Source of the DNA: Mycolicibacterium tusciae
GTDB lineage: Bacteria; Actinomycetota; Actinomycetes; Mycobacteriales; Mycobacteriaceae
Reading direction: 5' to 3'
Assembly: GCF_002086795.1 (NCBI RefSeq)
Contig: NZ_MVIM01000003.1
Location: 1 to 64,000, forward strand
Length of the DNA: 64,000 bases
Position numbers and translations under genes: made by a program. Shown here in pieces: positions 36,249 to 44,606 of the stretch. Numbering within the stretch: position 1 is the stretch's first letter; each line of letters begins with the position of its first letter. The notes under the pieces were generated by a model, which was not told the DNA's origin, searched no databases, and worked only from the letters and a program-made list of their open reading frames with translations.

Positions 36249-36404
36249 TGCGCTGACCTATAGGCTTATTCGCTTGTACTGACACCGGTTCCGCCCATGA
36301 AAGCGCGCTCCGCTCTGCGTCGAAAACAATCCCGGATCCCCAGCGCGAACAGCGTAGGACTACTAGCGTGAATTCTCCGTAACAGCTGACGCTGGGAGGC
36401 GACG

Positions 36405-37868
36405 ATGCGAGCCGAGTACGTGACCGACAGAAGTGGCCCACATCGATTGGCGGTCCTGTTTGCAGCAATCCTCATAGCGTTCCTGAGCATCGGGCTGCTC
36501 AATCCTGCGCCCGCTCACGCACAGGACGACGAGACCTACGTCATCGCCACCGATACCACGTTCGCGCCGTTCGAATTCCAGGACGAGGACGGCGAATTCG
36601 TTGGCATCGACATGGACCTTCTCCGCGACATCGCCAAGGACCAGGGCTTCCAGGTCGACATCAAGCCGCTGGGCTTCGACGCCGCACTGCAAGCGGTGCA
36701 GGCAAACCAGGTCGACGGCGTCATCGCGGGCATGTCCATCACCGACGAACGCAAGAAGGTCTTCGACTTCTCCGACCCGTACTTCGAGTCCGGCGTCCAA
36801 ATGGCCGTGCTGGACACCAACAACGACATCAACGACTACGAAGACCTCCGGCGCCAGCGGGTGGCCGTGAAAAACGGCACCGAAGGCGCGACGTTCGCCG
36901 AATCCATCAAGGCCAAGTACGGCTTCGAGACCGTCTACTTCGCCGACTCCTCGTCGATGTACGACGAGGTGAAGACCGGCAACTCCGTCGCCGTCTTCGA
37001 CGACTACCCCGTCCTCGCCTACGGCATCACCCAGGGCAACGGCCTCAAGACCGTGACACCCAAGGAGAAAGGGGCCAGCTACGGCTTCGCGGTCAACAAG
37101 GGCCAAAACGCCGAACTCCTGTCCAAGTTCAACGCCGGCCTGAAGAACCTCAAAGAGTCCGGCCGCTACCAGGAAGTGCTCGACACCTACCTCGGCGAAG
37201 ATGCTGTCGCTGCGGACAACTCGTTCTTCGGCCTGCTGAAGAGCACCTTCCCGCTGTTAATGGAAGGCCTGAAGATGACCGTCATCCTGACGATCATCTC
37301 CATCGCGTGCGCGTTGGTGCTCGGCGTGATCTTCGGACTGATGCGGGTATCCCGGTCGATCTGGCTGCGCGCGATCGGCACCACCTTCGTCGACATCTTC
37401 CGCGGCACTCCGCTTCTCGTGCAGGCGTTCTTTATCTACTTCGGTATCCCCGCCGCGCTGGGCTTCGAGATGTCAGCCTTCACCGCGGGCATCATCACCC
37501 TCTCGCTCAACGCAGGCGCGTACATGACCGAGATCGTGCGCGGCGGCATCCTGTCCGTAGACAAGGGTCAGATGGAAGCCTCCCGCAGCTTGGGCGTCGG
37601 ATATCTGCCGACGATGCGCAAAGTGATTCTGCCGCAGGCGGTCCGAACGATGATCCCGTCCTACATCAACCAATTCGTCATCACCTTGAAGGACACCTCG
37701 ATCCTGTCGGTCATCGGGATCGCCGAGCTGACCCAGACGGGCCGGATCATCATCGCCCGCAACTTCCAGTCGTTCCAGATGTGGCTGATCATCGGCATCG
37801 TCTACTTCATCGTCATCATGGCGTTGACAAAGCTCTCGGATCGCGTCGAGAAGAGGATCAACAAATGA
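36405..37868 (+). CDS. polar amino acid (glutamine-type) ABC transporter, fused binding protein and permease
   Basis: The 487-residue protein begins with a signal/anchor segment ending AHAQ (about residue 40), then a solute-binding domain ([20 protein letters not shown], typical of GlnH/HisJ), and from about residue 280 a permease domain with five or so helices and the EAA loop [20 protein letters not shown]. Fusing binding protein and permease tethers substrate capture to the membrane. GGGAGG seven bases before ATG 36405 fixes the start. The ATPase gene overlaps the stop by four bases. It imports glutamine, glutamate or a similar polar amino acid. Confidence 0.92.
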   Translation: MRAEYVTDRSGPHRLAVLFAAILIAFLSIGLLNPAPAHAQDDETYVIATDTTFAPFEFQDEDGEFVGIDMDLLRDIAKDQGFQVDIKPLGFDAALQAVQANQVDGVIAGMSITDERKKVFDFSDPYFESGVQMAVLDTNNDINDYEDLRRQRVAVKNGTEGATFAESIKAKYGFETVYFADSSSMYDEVKTGNSVAVFDDYPVLAYGITQGNGLKTVTPKEKGASYGFAVNKGQNAELLSKFNAGLKNLKESGRYQEVLDTYLGEDAVAADNSFFGLLKSTFPLLMEGLKMTVILTIISIACALVLGVIFGLMRVSRSIWLRAIGTTFVDIFRGTPLLVQAFFIYFGIPAALGFEMSAFTAGIITLSLNAGAYMTEIVRGGILSVDKGQMEASRSLGVGYLPTMRKVILPQAVRTMIPSYINQFVITLKDTSILSVIGIAELTQTGRIIIARNFQSFQMWLIIGIVYFIVIMALTKLSDRVEKRINK

Positions 37869-38638
37869 GCCAGCTCGTCCCGGAGGCTGCGGTCGCCGAA
37901 CCCGAAGGGGCCGTGAAGGTCCGCATCGAGGGACTCAAGAAGTCCTTCGGCGATCTCGAGGTGCTCAAGGGCATCGACACGACGATCAGGAAGGGCGAGG
38001 TGGTCTGCGTCATCGGCCCGTCGGGATCGGGCAAGTCGACGTTCCTGCGGTGCCTGAACAAGCTGGAGGACATCACCGAGGGCACGGTCACGGTCGACGA
38101 GTACGACCTGACCGACAAGAAGGTCGACCTCGACAAGGTCCGTCAGCGCATCGGTATGGTGTTCCAGCACTTCAACCTCTTCCCGCACATGACGGTGATC
38201 GACAACGTGATGATGGCGCCGCTGCTGACCAAGAAGATGGACAAGGCCGCCGCGGAGAAGAAGGCGCTCGAACTTCTCGAGCAGGTGGGGCTCAAGGAGA
38301 AGGCTCATGTGAAGCCGTCGACGTTGTCGGGCGGTCAGAAGCAGCGCGTGGCGATCGCCAGAGCGTTGGCGATGAACCCGTCAATCATGTTGTTCGACGA
38401 AGCCACTAGTGCGCTGGACCCCGAGATGGTCGGTGACGTGCTCGAGGTGCTGCGTGAACTCGCCGCGGGCGGCATGACGATGGTCGTCGTCACCCACGAG
38501 ATGGGATTCGCGCGGGAAGTCGCCTCACGGGTGCTGTTCATGGATGGCGGCAACATCGTCGAGGACGCCCCGCCGGCTGAACTCTTCGACAACCCCAAAC
38601 ATCCACGGCTGCAGGAGTTTCTGTCGAAGGTGTTGTAG
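37865..38638 (+). CDS. glnQ: polar amino acid ABC transporter ATPase (GlnQ type)
   Basis: The 257-residue protein has a complete ABC ATPase set: Walker [11 protein letters not shown]-loop FQHFNLF, signature [15 protein letters not shown], Walker [13 protein letters not shown] and the H-loop [10 protein letters not shown]. It energises the fused binding-protein/permease encoded just upstream, with which it overlaps as ATGA. This pairing makes a complete importer from two genes, working as a dimer of each. Confidence 0.94.
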   Translation: MSQLVPEAAVAEPEGAVKVRIEGLKKSFGDLEVLKGIDTTIRKGEVVCVIGPSGSGKSTFLRCLNKLEDITEGTVTVDEYDLTDKKVDLDKVRQRIGMVFQHFNLFPHMTVIDNVMMAPLLTKKMDKAAAEKKALELLEQVGLKEKAHVKPSTLSGGQKQRVAIARALAMNPSIMLFDEATSALDPEMVGDVLEVLRELAAGGMTMVVVTHEMGFAREVASRVLFMDGGNIVEDAPPAELFDNPKHPRLQEFLSKVL

Positions 38639-38737
38639 GTGGGCACTGGGAGAGCGTAACGGTGCGCAACCTATGGAGTTAAGCGCTGCATGACGCATCC
38701 GGTCGCGGGTCGACCGGCCAGCTGTACAGGAGGTTTC

Positions 38738-39067
38738 GTGGGTCATTTCAATCAGCAGCCCGAGCCAGCTCTCTCTGAGACCAAGGTTTACTACTCCACG
38801 CCATTCGGCGACACCAACGACGGTAAACAGAAGTTGTTCTTGCTCGAGCGTGACGGTGTGCCGTACATGCCGGTTTTTCGGAGCGTGGAGTCGATGAAGC
38901 AGTTTTATGAGCGAATGAACCGCGCCGCGTACATGATTCTTGAAGGAGACGTCAAGCGCGTCCTGGATACGAATCGGTCAATTGAGCAGATGAAACGCGT
39001 CGGCATCGTGATTGAACCTCTGAGCGAAGATCCGGTTGCGATCATGCCGGACTCGGATGGAGGCTGA
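38738..39067 (+). CDS. small conserved hypothetical protein
   Basis: The product of about 109 residues begins VGHFNQQPEPALSETKVYYS and continues KLFLLERDGVPYMPVFRSVE, then RMNRAAYMILEGDVKRVLD. This weakly resembles SseB-like or ESX-locus accessory proteins. I chose GTG 38738 because AGGAGG lies just upstream; the ATG at 38690 lacks such a signal. It stands 99 bases after glnQ and before the toxin-immunity locus on the other strand. Function is unknown. Confidence 0.7.
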   Translation: MGHFNQQPEPALSETKVYYSTPFGDTNDGKQKLFLLERDGVPYMPVFRSVESMKQFYERMNRAAYMILEGDVKRVLDTNRSIEQMKRVGIVIEPLSEDPVAIMPDSDGG

Positions 39068-39150
39068 GCGCGCCCGCGCCGCCGCTACCAGACCCGTCCG
39101 CAGCCACCACCGACCCCACTTTGCCATCGCCTCAATCCGCTGATCGTCCG

Positions 39151-39633
39151 CTAGCGCAAACCTTCATGGATCATCTGCTCAATCTCGTCCATCGATTTCG
39201 ATAGCAAGTGAGAAAATATCGTCGCGATTGACCTAGGTACTATGGCCGAACCAGTGGATCCGTGTAGCTCAACAGCACCTTCTCGTTCTGTCGGTATGAT
39301 TTCAACGCCTGGCGCCGTACCTAGAGACTGAAGCTGTGCGCCAAGTGATTTCGCACCGATAGCACTACGCGTTATCGACGACCATCGCCAGACGAGGTAC
39401 TTTTCTACTAGGTCGAATGTGGAAAATCTGGCCAAGTTATTACGCCGCTGATTGCGGTCATCGATCTTATCGACTACCCACCAGTCGCCCTCTTGTCGCA
39501 GGTGAAACGATTCGTTGTCCGATTGGAAGGCGATCTGGCAGTCTTCGCAGTCCTCGGAGACCGCGACACTGCCCATTTGGGCGAGACCTGTCCATTCAAC
39601 CCAATTGGCGGACAGGCGCGAGAAATCCACCAT
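39151..39633 (-). CDS. immunity protein for the TNT toxin (Imm61-like)
   Basis: The 160-residue product starts in TAATG, sharing one base with the toxin stop. It has many aromatic and acidic residues, a QEGDWWVVDKIDDRNQRR segment and a helical C terminus, and resembles the Imm61-type immunity proteins of mycobacteria. It should bind the NAD-glycohydrolase domain and protect the producer. The name is from pattern memory, but the toxin-next-to-immunity position is strong support. Confidence 0.75.
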   Translation of the reverse strand: MVDFSRLSANWVEWTGLAQMGSVAVSEDCEDCQIAFQSDNESFHLRQEGDWWVVDKIDDRNQRRNNLARFSTFDLVEKYLVWRWSSITRSAIGAKSLGAQLQSLGTAPGVEIIPTEREGAVELHGSTGSAIVPRSIATIFSHLLSKSMDEIEQMIHEGLR

Positions 39634-41744
39634 TACTTACCTCCCCTTCTCAAGAAGCCCCACTCGACCAGTGCATCAACCGAAGCCTCGTCTCCGTCTG
39701 GTGCAATGATTCGGTATTGCGTTCCACCGCCGGGTTGGTGAAACCACGGCGCCGCTTGTGATTGTTCTATGCGCCATCCCGGCGGCAGTTTCGAGGGGTC
39801 GTCTACGACATATTGGTAATACGGCTTGAAAGCGCTGTCCGGCGGTAACGCGCGTTCGGCGAAGGGGACGCCCTCGGGCGACAAGTAGGCACCGCTGGGA
39901 TAGCCGAAGCGGTCGATGACAGTACCTTGCGGTATCTGGGCGCTGTCGACGACCGTGCCGGGTATCGCATATGGCTTCTCGGGCAAGCTGTCGTCGGGAT
40001 AGGTCAACCTGCCATCAGCATTCGTGAACTCCGGGCCTGGAGGTGTCGGGTCGTAGCCGTCGAACAGCGGAGAGTCTGGTGGTAGGGGAGGCGGTATGTC
40101 AGCCGCTGGTGCGTGGGCCTGCGGGCTACCCGGCGCGTCGCTGAGCGGGGAGGGGTGATCGATGTCCGGGGACGGCCCCGCATCGGGACCGTCGACGACG
40201 TCATGCGGAATGCCCGGCTGTACAACGTCATCGGTGTGGCGGCCCGCGGTGAAGGCGTCGAGTCCATATTGCAGCGCTTCGCCGAGCGGCTTGGCACCGG
40301 GTAGAGGCAGTGAGCCGGCGGTGTCGAGCACGGCTCCGAGCTGCTCGGCTCCGGAGTGCTCACCCCAGTTCGCGTACACATCGGCGATCTCAGCGACATC
40401 CGGCACGATTCCGAATGTCTTTTCGCTGATGTCGTGGCTGAACTCTGTGAGCCCTTCAGCGGCTTGCTCGGCCACGCTGGGCGGTGCGGGGAACGCTTGC
40501 ACGTCGGCGTTGGGCGGAAGCGCAGGCACATCGACCCGCCGGCCCCCTGTTTCGGCTGCGGCCTCATTGAGGTTTTCGAGGATCTCGGTCTGCGTGGTCA
40601 GGTCAGCGCGAGCGTCGAACAGCGCCTGGGTCAACGGCTCGGTGACGTCGCGACCGGGACCAGCGCCGGGCCCCTGCATCACCGTCTGCGCGGCGGCGGC
40701 ATCCAGATCGGCCTGGGCGGCGGCCACCGCTTGCTGGGCGGTCTCCACCCGCGCCAGCTGTTGATCCACGATCGCCGGGTCCGCCGCAGCGATCGGGCCT
40801 TCCAACGGGGACCGCATGTAGGGCGCGTCGGTGGGAGTCTTTTCCCCGCGTGCTTGGGCGGCCAGCCGATCCAGCACGCTCGGCGGCGTGGCGGCGCCGG
40901 GCCCGAACAGTGCCTCATCCACGTTGGCGGGTGTGTCAGGGTCGGCGCTCGATCCCTCTCCGGCCAACGCGTCCAGTGGGTTTGGCGGCCCGTCGTCGAC
41001 GTGGTCGGCGTCCTCACCTGCGGCCGCGTCCGGCCCGCCCTTCGATCTCTCGGCGTCGGGGCCGTCTGGTTCTTCTGGTGGCAGCAGCATGTCTTGCCAG
41101 GTGCGGTCGCCGGATTGCTCCTCCTTCGTGCCTTCTGGGTTGTCCTCGGTATCGGTTCCGGTCTTGTTGTCCACCAGCTGGACTGAGCTGTCAGACCGGT
41201 CATCGCGTTCACCGTCGAACCGAATACCCTCCAGCTCAACAGCTTTGTCCTGCAGACGCTTACCGACGAACTCATCCGTTTGCGAAAGTCGCTCGGCGAA
41301 CCAGCGGATGTCCTCGGCGTGCTCGCGCGCCGCCATCGTCCGCGCAGCGATCTCGGTCTCATCTACCTCGCGGGTATCGGTAACCGACAGATCTTCGCCG
41401 ACCTCGAACCCGTCTGCCTCGGCCGCGGCGATAGCACCCAGAGCTTCCCGCTTGGCCGCCTGAATGTCGCGGCTCCCGTCCTCGGCGATCTGAGTGCCCG
41501 CACGTTGCACGGCGGTCTGGCTGGCGACCACGACGGCATCGGTGGTCACCCGGTTCAGCGCGGCGTCTTTGGCATCGCCCGCCCAGGCGGTGTTGACGAT
41601 GTTCGCGCGATGCTGGGCGAAAGCTTCGTCGGACTGGGTCGCGGACGCGCGCCACCGTCCCGCCGCCGCATCGAGGTCGCGGGTCGACCATTCCTCGATC
41701 TCCGAACGTGACGGCACCCCGAGTGCCGCGCCGGCAGGACTCAC
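39633..41744 (-). CDS. type VII-type polymorphic toxin with C-terminal TNT (NAD glycohydrolase) domain
   Basis: The 703-residue protein has an N-terminal helical WXG100/LXG-like segment (about 1-180), a Pro/Asp/Glu-rich middle, another helical part and a C-terminal TNT domain of about 100 residues. The domain shows VIDRFG (R612), GAYLSPEGVPFAERALPP and WFHQPGGGTQY (Q676). The R-to-Q distance is very close to that of the Arg and Gln of CpnT; the middle catalytic His of CpnT is not evident at the matching place. It hydrolyses NAD+ if active. A small secretion-partner gene overlaps its start and the immunity gene its stop. Confidence 0.87.
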   Translation of the reverse strand: MSPAGAALGVPSRSEIEEWSTRDLDAAAGRWRASATQSDEAFAQHRANIVNTAWAGDAKDAALNRVTTDAVVVASQTAVQRAGTQIAEDGSRDIQAAKREALGAIAAAEADGFEVGEDLSVTDTREVDETEIAARTMAAREHAEDIRWFAERLSQTDEFVGKRLQDKAVELEGIRFDGERDDRSDSSVQLVDNKTGTDTEDNPEGTKEEQSGDRTWQDMLLPPEEPDGPDAERSKGGPDAAAGEDADHVDDGPPNPLDALAGEGSSADPDTPANVDEALFGPGAATPPSVLDRLAAQARGEKTPTDAPYMRSPLEGPIAAADPAIVDQQLARVETAQQAVAAAQADLDAAAAQTVMQGPGAGPGRDVTEPLTQALFDARADLTTQTEILENLNEAAAETGGRRVDVPALPPNADVQAFPAPPSVAEQAAEGLTEFSHDISEKTFGIVPDVAEIADVYANWGEHSGAEQLGAVLDTAGSLPLPGAKPLGEALQYGLDAFTAGRHTDDVVQPGIPHDVVDGPDAGPSPDIDHPSPLSDAPGSPQAHAPAADIPPPLPPDSPLFDGYDPTPPGPEFTNADGRLTYPDDSLPEKPYAIPGTVVDSAQIPQGTVIDRFGYPSGAYLSPEGVPFAERALPPDSAFKPYYQYVVDDPSKLPPGWRIEQSQAAPWFHQPGGGTQYRIIAPDGDEASVDALVEWGFLRRGGK

Positions 41745-42016
41745 ACCGTCGCCGAAACTTCTTCCGCGTTAACGCTGTCGGTGTGGTCGTAGCGAGCCGC
41801 AGCCACCGTCAGGTCGTCGACTTGGCCCGACACCCGCGCGGACTGGCGAGCGCGCATCGCACTGATTGCGGCATCCAGGGCCGCAACGCCCGCAGCGCTG
41901 GACTGTGCGCCAGTCGGGCCGCCCACGGCCGCGCCCGCCAACGTCCCGGCCGCGGCGTCACTGCCGGCAGCTGCCGCCCGAAGATCGCCCGAATCCACTT
42001 CCAGTTCGTTCCCCAC
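41741..42016 (-). CDS. small WXG100-like / type VII secretion partner
   Basis: The 91-residue all-helical product, MGNELEVDSGDLRAAAAGSD onwards, is Ala-rich with a central turn and lacks Cys, like the small ESX-associated secretion targets (EspC/WXG100-like) that travel with LXG-type toxins. Its stop overlaps the toxin start by four bases. A canonical W-x-G is not present, so it belongs to the looser group. It probably forms a helical hairpin dimer with the toxin head for export. Confidence 0.75.
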   Translation of the reverse strand: MGNELEVDSGDLRAAAAGSDAAAGTLAGAAVGGPTGAQSSAAGVAALDAAISAMRARQSARVSGQVDDLTVAAARYDHTDSVNAEEVSATV

Positions 42017-42244
42017 GTCAACCTCCCATCGGCCTCACACGCCGCAATCGAGACTAACTCAGCTGCGCTGTAGCTCTGCGCAGAAGTTTTCCGCGGTCTG
42101 CGCCGGGCTGGGTCCGGCGTCTCCCGAGCGGTGACTGCCGTCGACGGCCTGAGTTGTCAGTAGGTGCCGATAGCGTCGAATCAAGTCAACAGATGCCGCA
42201 GCCTCAGCCTGGCCCGGCATCTCACCTGCTGAGGGGAGCTCGTC

Positions 42245-42970
42245 ATGATTCGACCCCACAACGCCACCGAAACCGTGGTCATCGTGCTCGGCGACGACGA
42301 AACCGTCCGCCGCTGTGAACAATTGACGGCTCGCGCCGCGCTGCGATCGACGACCGTCGTCGCGATGTTCGCATTCCCGGCGGGCGCGCCTGCCTCGCAC
42401 GACGACTTGACCGAGGTCGAAGGAGTCGTCGCCGCACTGGCCCGGGCGATCTCGCTCCGGCTGCCGATATGGATGCCAGAGCCGATGGCGGACCTGAGGC
42501 GCGAGCAGCACTATCGCCGGCTGAGTCTGGTGCTGCAGCGGCATGGACTCGACCTGCTCGTGGGCCACGATCTCTGGCCGATGCCGGACACGGGCGGTAT
42601 GAACGAAATTGACTACGCGTTGCGGCGTGAGGTGCAGACGGTCGACGACCTCGATCGCGCGGCCCTGGCCGCCGCCGGGGTGGACAGTCTTGAGAGGTTC
42701 GTCGAACAGGCAGCCAACGCTTCACTGGCGGCCGCTCACGAAAATGATTGGCCACCAGTGCTTCCGCAGGCGGGCTTGCAGTGGGCCCAGCGTAGCCAGG
42801 CCGTCCTAGGCTATGTGCGCTGGCTGGTAGACGGTTGCGGTGTGACTCGTGCGGCGGCCGCGAGGGTGCTGAACTCGTCGGGTCAACGCACCCCTGACGG
42901 CCGTGCATGGCAATCGCGAAACGTGTCGGCGTTGCTCGACGGATACTACGACCGACAAGCAGCGGCATAG
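42245..42970 (+). CDS. hypothetical protein with recombinase-like C-terminal segment
   Basis: The 241-residue protein has an alpha/beta N-terminal half (TVVIVLGDDETVRRCEQL and VVAMFAFPAG) and a C-terminal helical segment, VTRAAAARVLNSSGQRTPDG followed by RAWQSRNVSALL. That segment resembles the A-x-x-L-N-x-x-G-x-x-T-x-x-G-x-x-W pattern of the Recombinase domain in large serine recombinases. No catalytic Ser/Arg resolvase core is obvious. It may be a DNA-binding protein. It lies upstream of the toxin-antitoxin pair on the same strand and divergent from the toxin operon. Confidence 0.7.
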   Translation: MIRPHNATETVVIVLGDDETVRRCEQLTARAALRSTTVVAMFAFPAGAPASHDDLTEVEGVVAALARAISLRLPIWMPEPMADLRREQHYRRLSLVLQRHGLDLLVGHDLWPMPDTGGMNEIDYALRREVQTVDDLDRAALAAAGVDSLERFVEQAANASLAAAHENDWPPVLPQAGLQWAQRSQAVLGYVRWLVDGCGVTRAAAARVLNSSGQRTPDGRAWQSRNVSALLDGYYDRQAAA

Positions 42971-42991
42971 CTCATGGCCCGGGGGCTTATG

Positions 42992-43018
42992 TGCTACATA
43001 AATGCTACAGTCGTAGCA
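42992..43018. promoter_or_regulatory. probable antitoxin operator (inverted repeat)
   Basis: TGCTAC-AGTC-GTAGCA forms a perfect inverted repeat at 43003-43018 ending on the A of the antitoxin ATG, and another TGCTAC lies at 42992-42997. Such repeats around the start are typical autoregulation sites of type II toxin-antitoxin operons. Confidence 0.6.
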
Positions 43019-43275
43019 TGTCTACGGTCGCCTCCCGCGAACTGCGAAACGACACGGCCGGCGTGCTTCGTCGGGTCCAAGCCGGCGAAGAGGTGACGAT
43101 CACGGTGAATGGGCGAGCCGTCGCGATGATCACCGCGGTGCAGCCCAGGCGTCGGCGGTGGGTGTCGAAGGGTGAATTGGTCAAGCGGCTCGAGACCAGC
43201 CAGGCGGATCCCGGTTTGCGCGACGACCTCGCGGAGCTCGCCGGTGAAACCACCGACGAACTCGACGAGTTGTGA
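43018..43275 (+). CDS. type II antitoxin, Phd/YefM (VapB) family
   Basis: The 85-residue protein starts MSTVASRELRNDTAGVLRRV, then EEVTITVNGRAVAMITAV, the standard Phd/YefM DNA-binding fold, with a charged C-terminal tail that should bind the toxin. A longer in-frame start at 42907 lies inside the previous gene and is rejected. The toxin GTG overlaps the stop. It neutralises the PIN toxin and probably represses the operon through the inverted repeat at its start. Confidence 0.9.
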   Translation: MSTVASRELRNDTAGVLRRVQAGEEVTITVNGRAVAMITAVQPRRRRWVSKGELVKRLETSQADPGLRDDLAELAGETTDELDEL

Positions 43276-43682
43276 CGACCGATCAGCCCGCCGCCGGCAT
43301 CCTCGACACCTCGGTCTTCATCGCCAACGAGAGCGGGCGCCAACTCGAGACATCGCTGCTTCCAGAGGAACTCGCCACGACTGTGGTGACCCTCGCCGAA
43401 CTGAACGCGGGCGTGCTCGCGGCGCAGACCTCCGAGATCCGCGCACGTCGACTCCGCACGTTGGATGCCGTCGCCGACATGACCGCGTTACCGGTCGACG
43501 AGGATGCGGCTCAAATGCGGGCGCTGCTACGAGTCCACCTGGCCGAGGCCGGCCGGCGGGTCCGAGTCAATGACCTGTGGATCGCGGCAATCGCAGCCGC
43601 TAAGCAGCTGCCCGTCGTCACGCAGGATGGGGACTTCGACGCGCTCGAGGGTGTCGCGGGTCTCGCAATAGTCCACGTCTGA
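43272..43682 (+). CDS. PIN-domain toxin (VapC type)
   Basis: The 136-residue protein has the acidic PIN-domain residues in ILDTSVFIANE (Asp near residue 12), LAELNAGV (Glu near 40) and NDLWIAAIAA plus a late QDGDFD. PIN toxins cleave RNA, often tRNA or rRNA. GTG 43272 overlaps the antitoxin stop as GTGA. No change of key residues is seen, so it is probably active. Confidence 0.9.
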   Translation: MTTDQPAAGILDTSVFIANESGRQLETSLLPEELATTVVTLAELNAGVLAAQTSEIRARRLRTLDAVADMTALPVDEDAAQMRALLRVHLAEAGRRVRVNDLWIAAIAAAKQLPVVTQDGDFDALEGVAGLAIVHV

Positions 43683-43688
43683 TTCCGC

Positions 43689-44375
43689 CTACCATTGCGC
43701 GCTGACATTGGCGGCGATCTGGTCGGCGATCCTCACCGCCGAGTCGCCAGGGTTGGCGCTGCACGTGTTGATGTCGATGATGACGTTGTTCCGCAGCGCC
43801 AGTGCGCGTCCACAGGCCCAGCCGGGAGCACCGGCGTCGCGTTGCGCCGCAACGGTTCTCAGCGTGTCGTTCGCGACGGAGATCGGCCCGACCGACCACT
43901 GCGACCCGCTCTGCGTGTGGATGTACTCGCTGCAAACTTGCCACTGCTGGGCGGAGGCATCCAGGAACGCACGGGCCATTTCCACCGTGGGAAACAACAC
44001 CACCGCCTGCTTGAGATAGTGCGTGAAGTCATCGCCGTTGTTGAGGCTCTGATCGCGCTCGGCCCGAAAGCCGCTCTCGGCATACACCGGCGCCTCCGCC
44101 GCGCCGTCGACGGCCAGGCATTCCGCAGGCGCCATGGTGGCGCTGTTGTCGGACATCGAGGTCTGGGTGTTAGTGATCGTCATCCCGACTGTGCCCATCG
44201 CGACGTTCACCTGTTCGGGGTGCAGCAGCAACTTGACCAACTCACGCTCGACGAGCGGACGCGGAATCATCGTTCGGGTGGTGGTCACCGACTCGGCGTT
44301 GCCGACATTGCTGACGCAGCCGGTGATCAGAACGGAGATGACTGCAACCGCCAGTGCGGCCGTGGGTCGGCGCAT
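43689..44375 (-). CDS. lipoprotein with PknH-C-like extracellular sensor domain
   Basis: The 228-residue protein has a lipobox LITGC (Cys near residue 20) after a signal peptide. The mature part resembles the PknH extracellular/LppH sensor domain of mycobacteria, with the typical paired cysteines in PAECLAVDG, WQVCSEY, GWACGRAL and IDINTCSAN that form two disulfides. It is an envelope lipoprotein with a possible ligand-binding cleft. It is convergent with the PIN toxin gene. Confidence 0.87.
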   Translation of the reverse strand: MRRPTAALAVAVISVLITGCVSNVGNAESVTTTRTMIPRPLVERELVKLLLHPEQVNVAMGTVGMTITNTQTSMSDNSATMAPAECLAVDGAAEAPVYAESGFRAERDQSLNNGDDFTHYLKQAVVLFPTVEMARAFLDASAQQWQVCSEYIHTQSGSQWSVGPISVANDTLRTVAAQRDAGAPGWACGRALALRNNVIIDINTCSANPGDSAVRIADQIAANVSAQW

Positions 44376-44540
44376 ATGTTCCCTCCCGTCAAGGCGTGCG
44401 CAACCGATTCGTCGCGTGTCATCCCCCTATAACGCGCACTGAGGAAATGATGCAGCAGCACCGATGAGGCCTCAGCGAGGTCGATCGGTGTTTCCTGGTC
44501 ACGATGAACAGTGCTTTTGATAACGGGTCGAGCACAGCGC

Positions 44541-44606
44541 GCAATAACACTCGAGGAGAGTCCGGTGACGCTGCAGTTGCGCAATCTGCAGAACGCGGCG
44601 CCCTAA
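44541..44606 (+). pseudogene. slipin C-terminal fragment
   Basis: AITLEESPVTLQLRNLQNA followed by a stop closely matches AITLSESPASLQLRYLQTL of the intact slipin at 5.8 kb, and the DNA is clearly similar too. No upstream slipin sequence is present. The fragment sits at the tail of the release factor 3 gene, in an otherwise empty 230-base stretch between 44376 and 44603. Confidence 0.6.

Noticed and set aside
42059..42568. A 169-codon minus-strand frame upstream of the toxin partner
   Set aside because: It overlaps the 42245 gene on the other strand; composition is Gln/His/Arg-rich and shadow-like.
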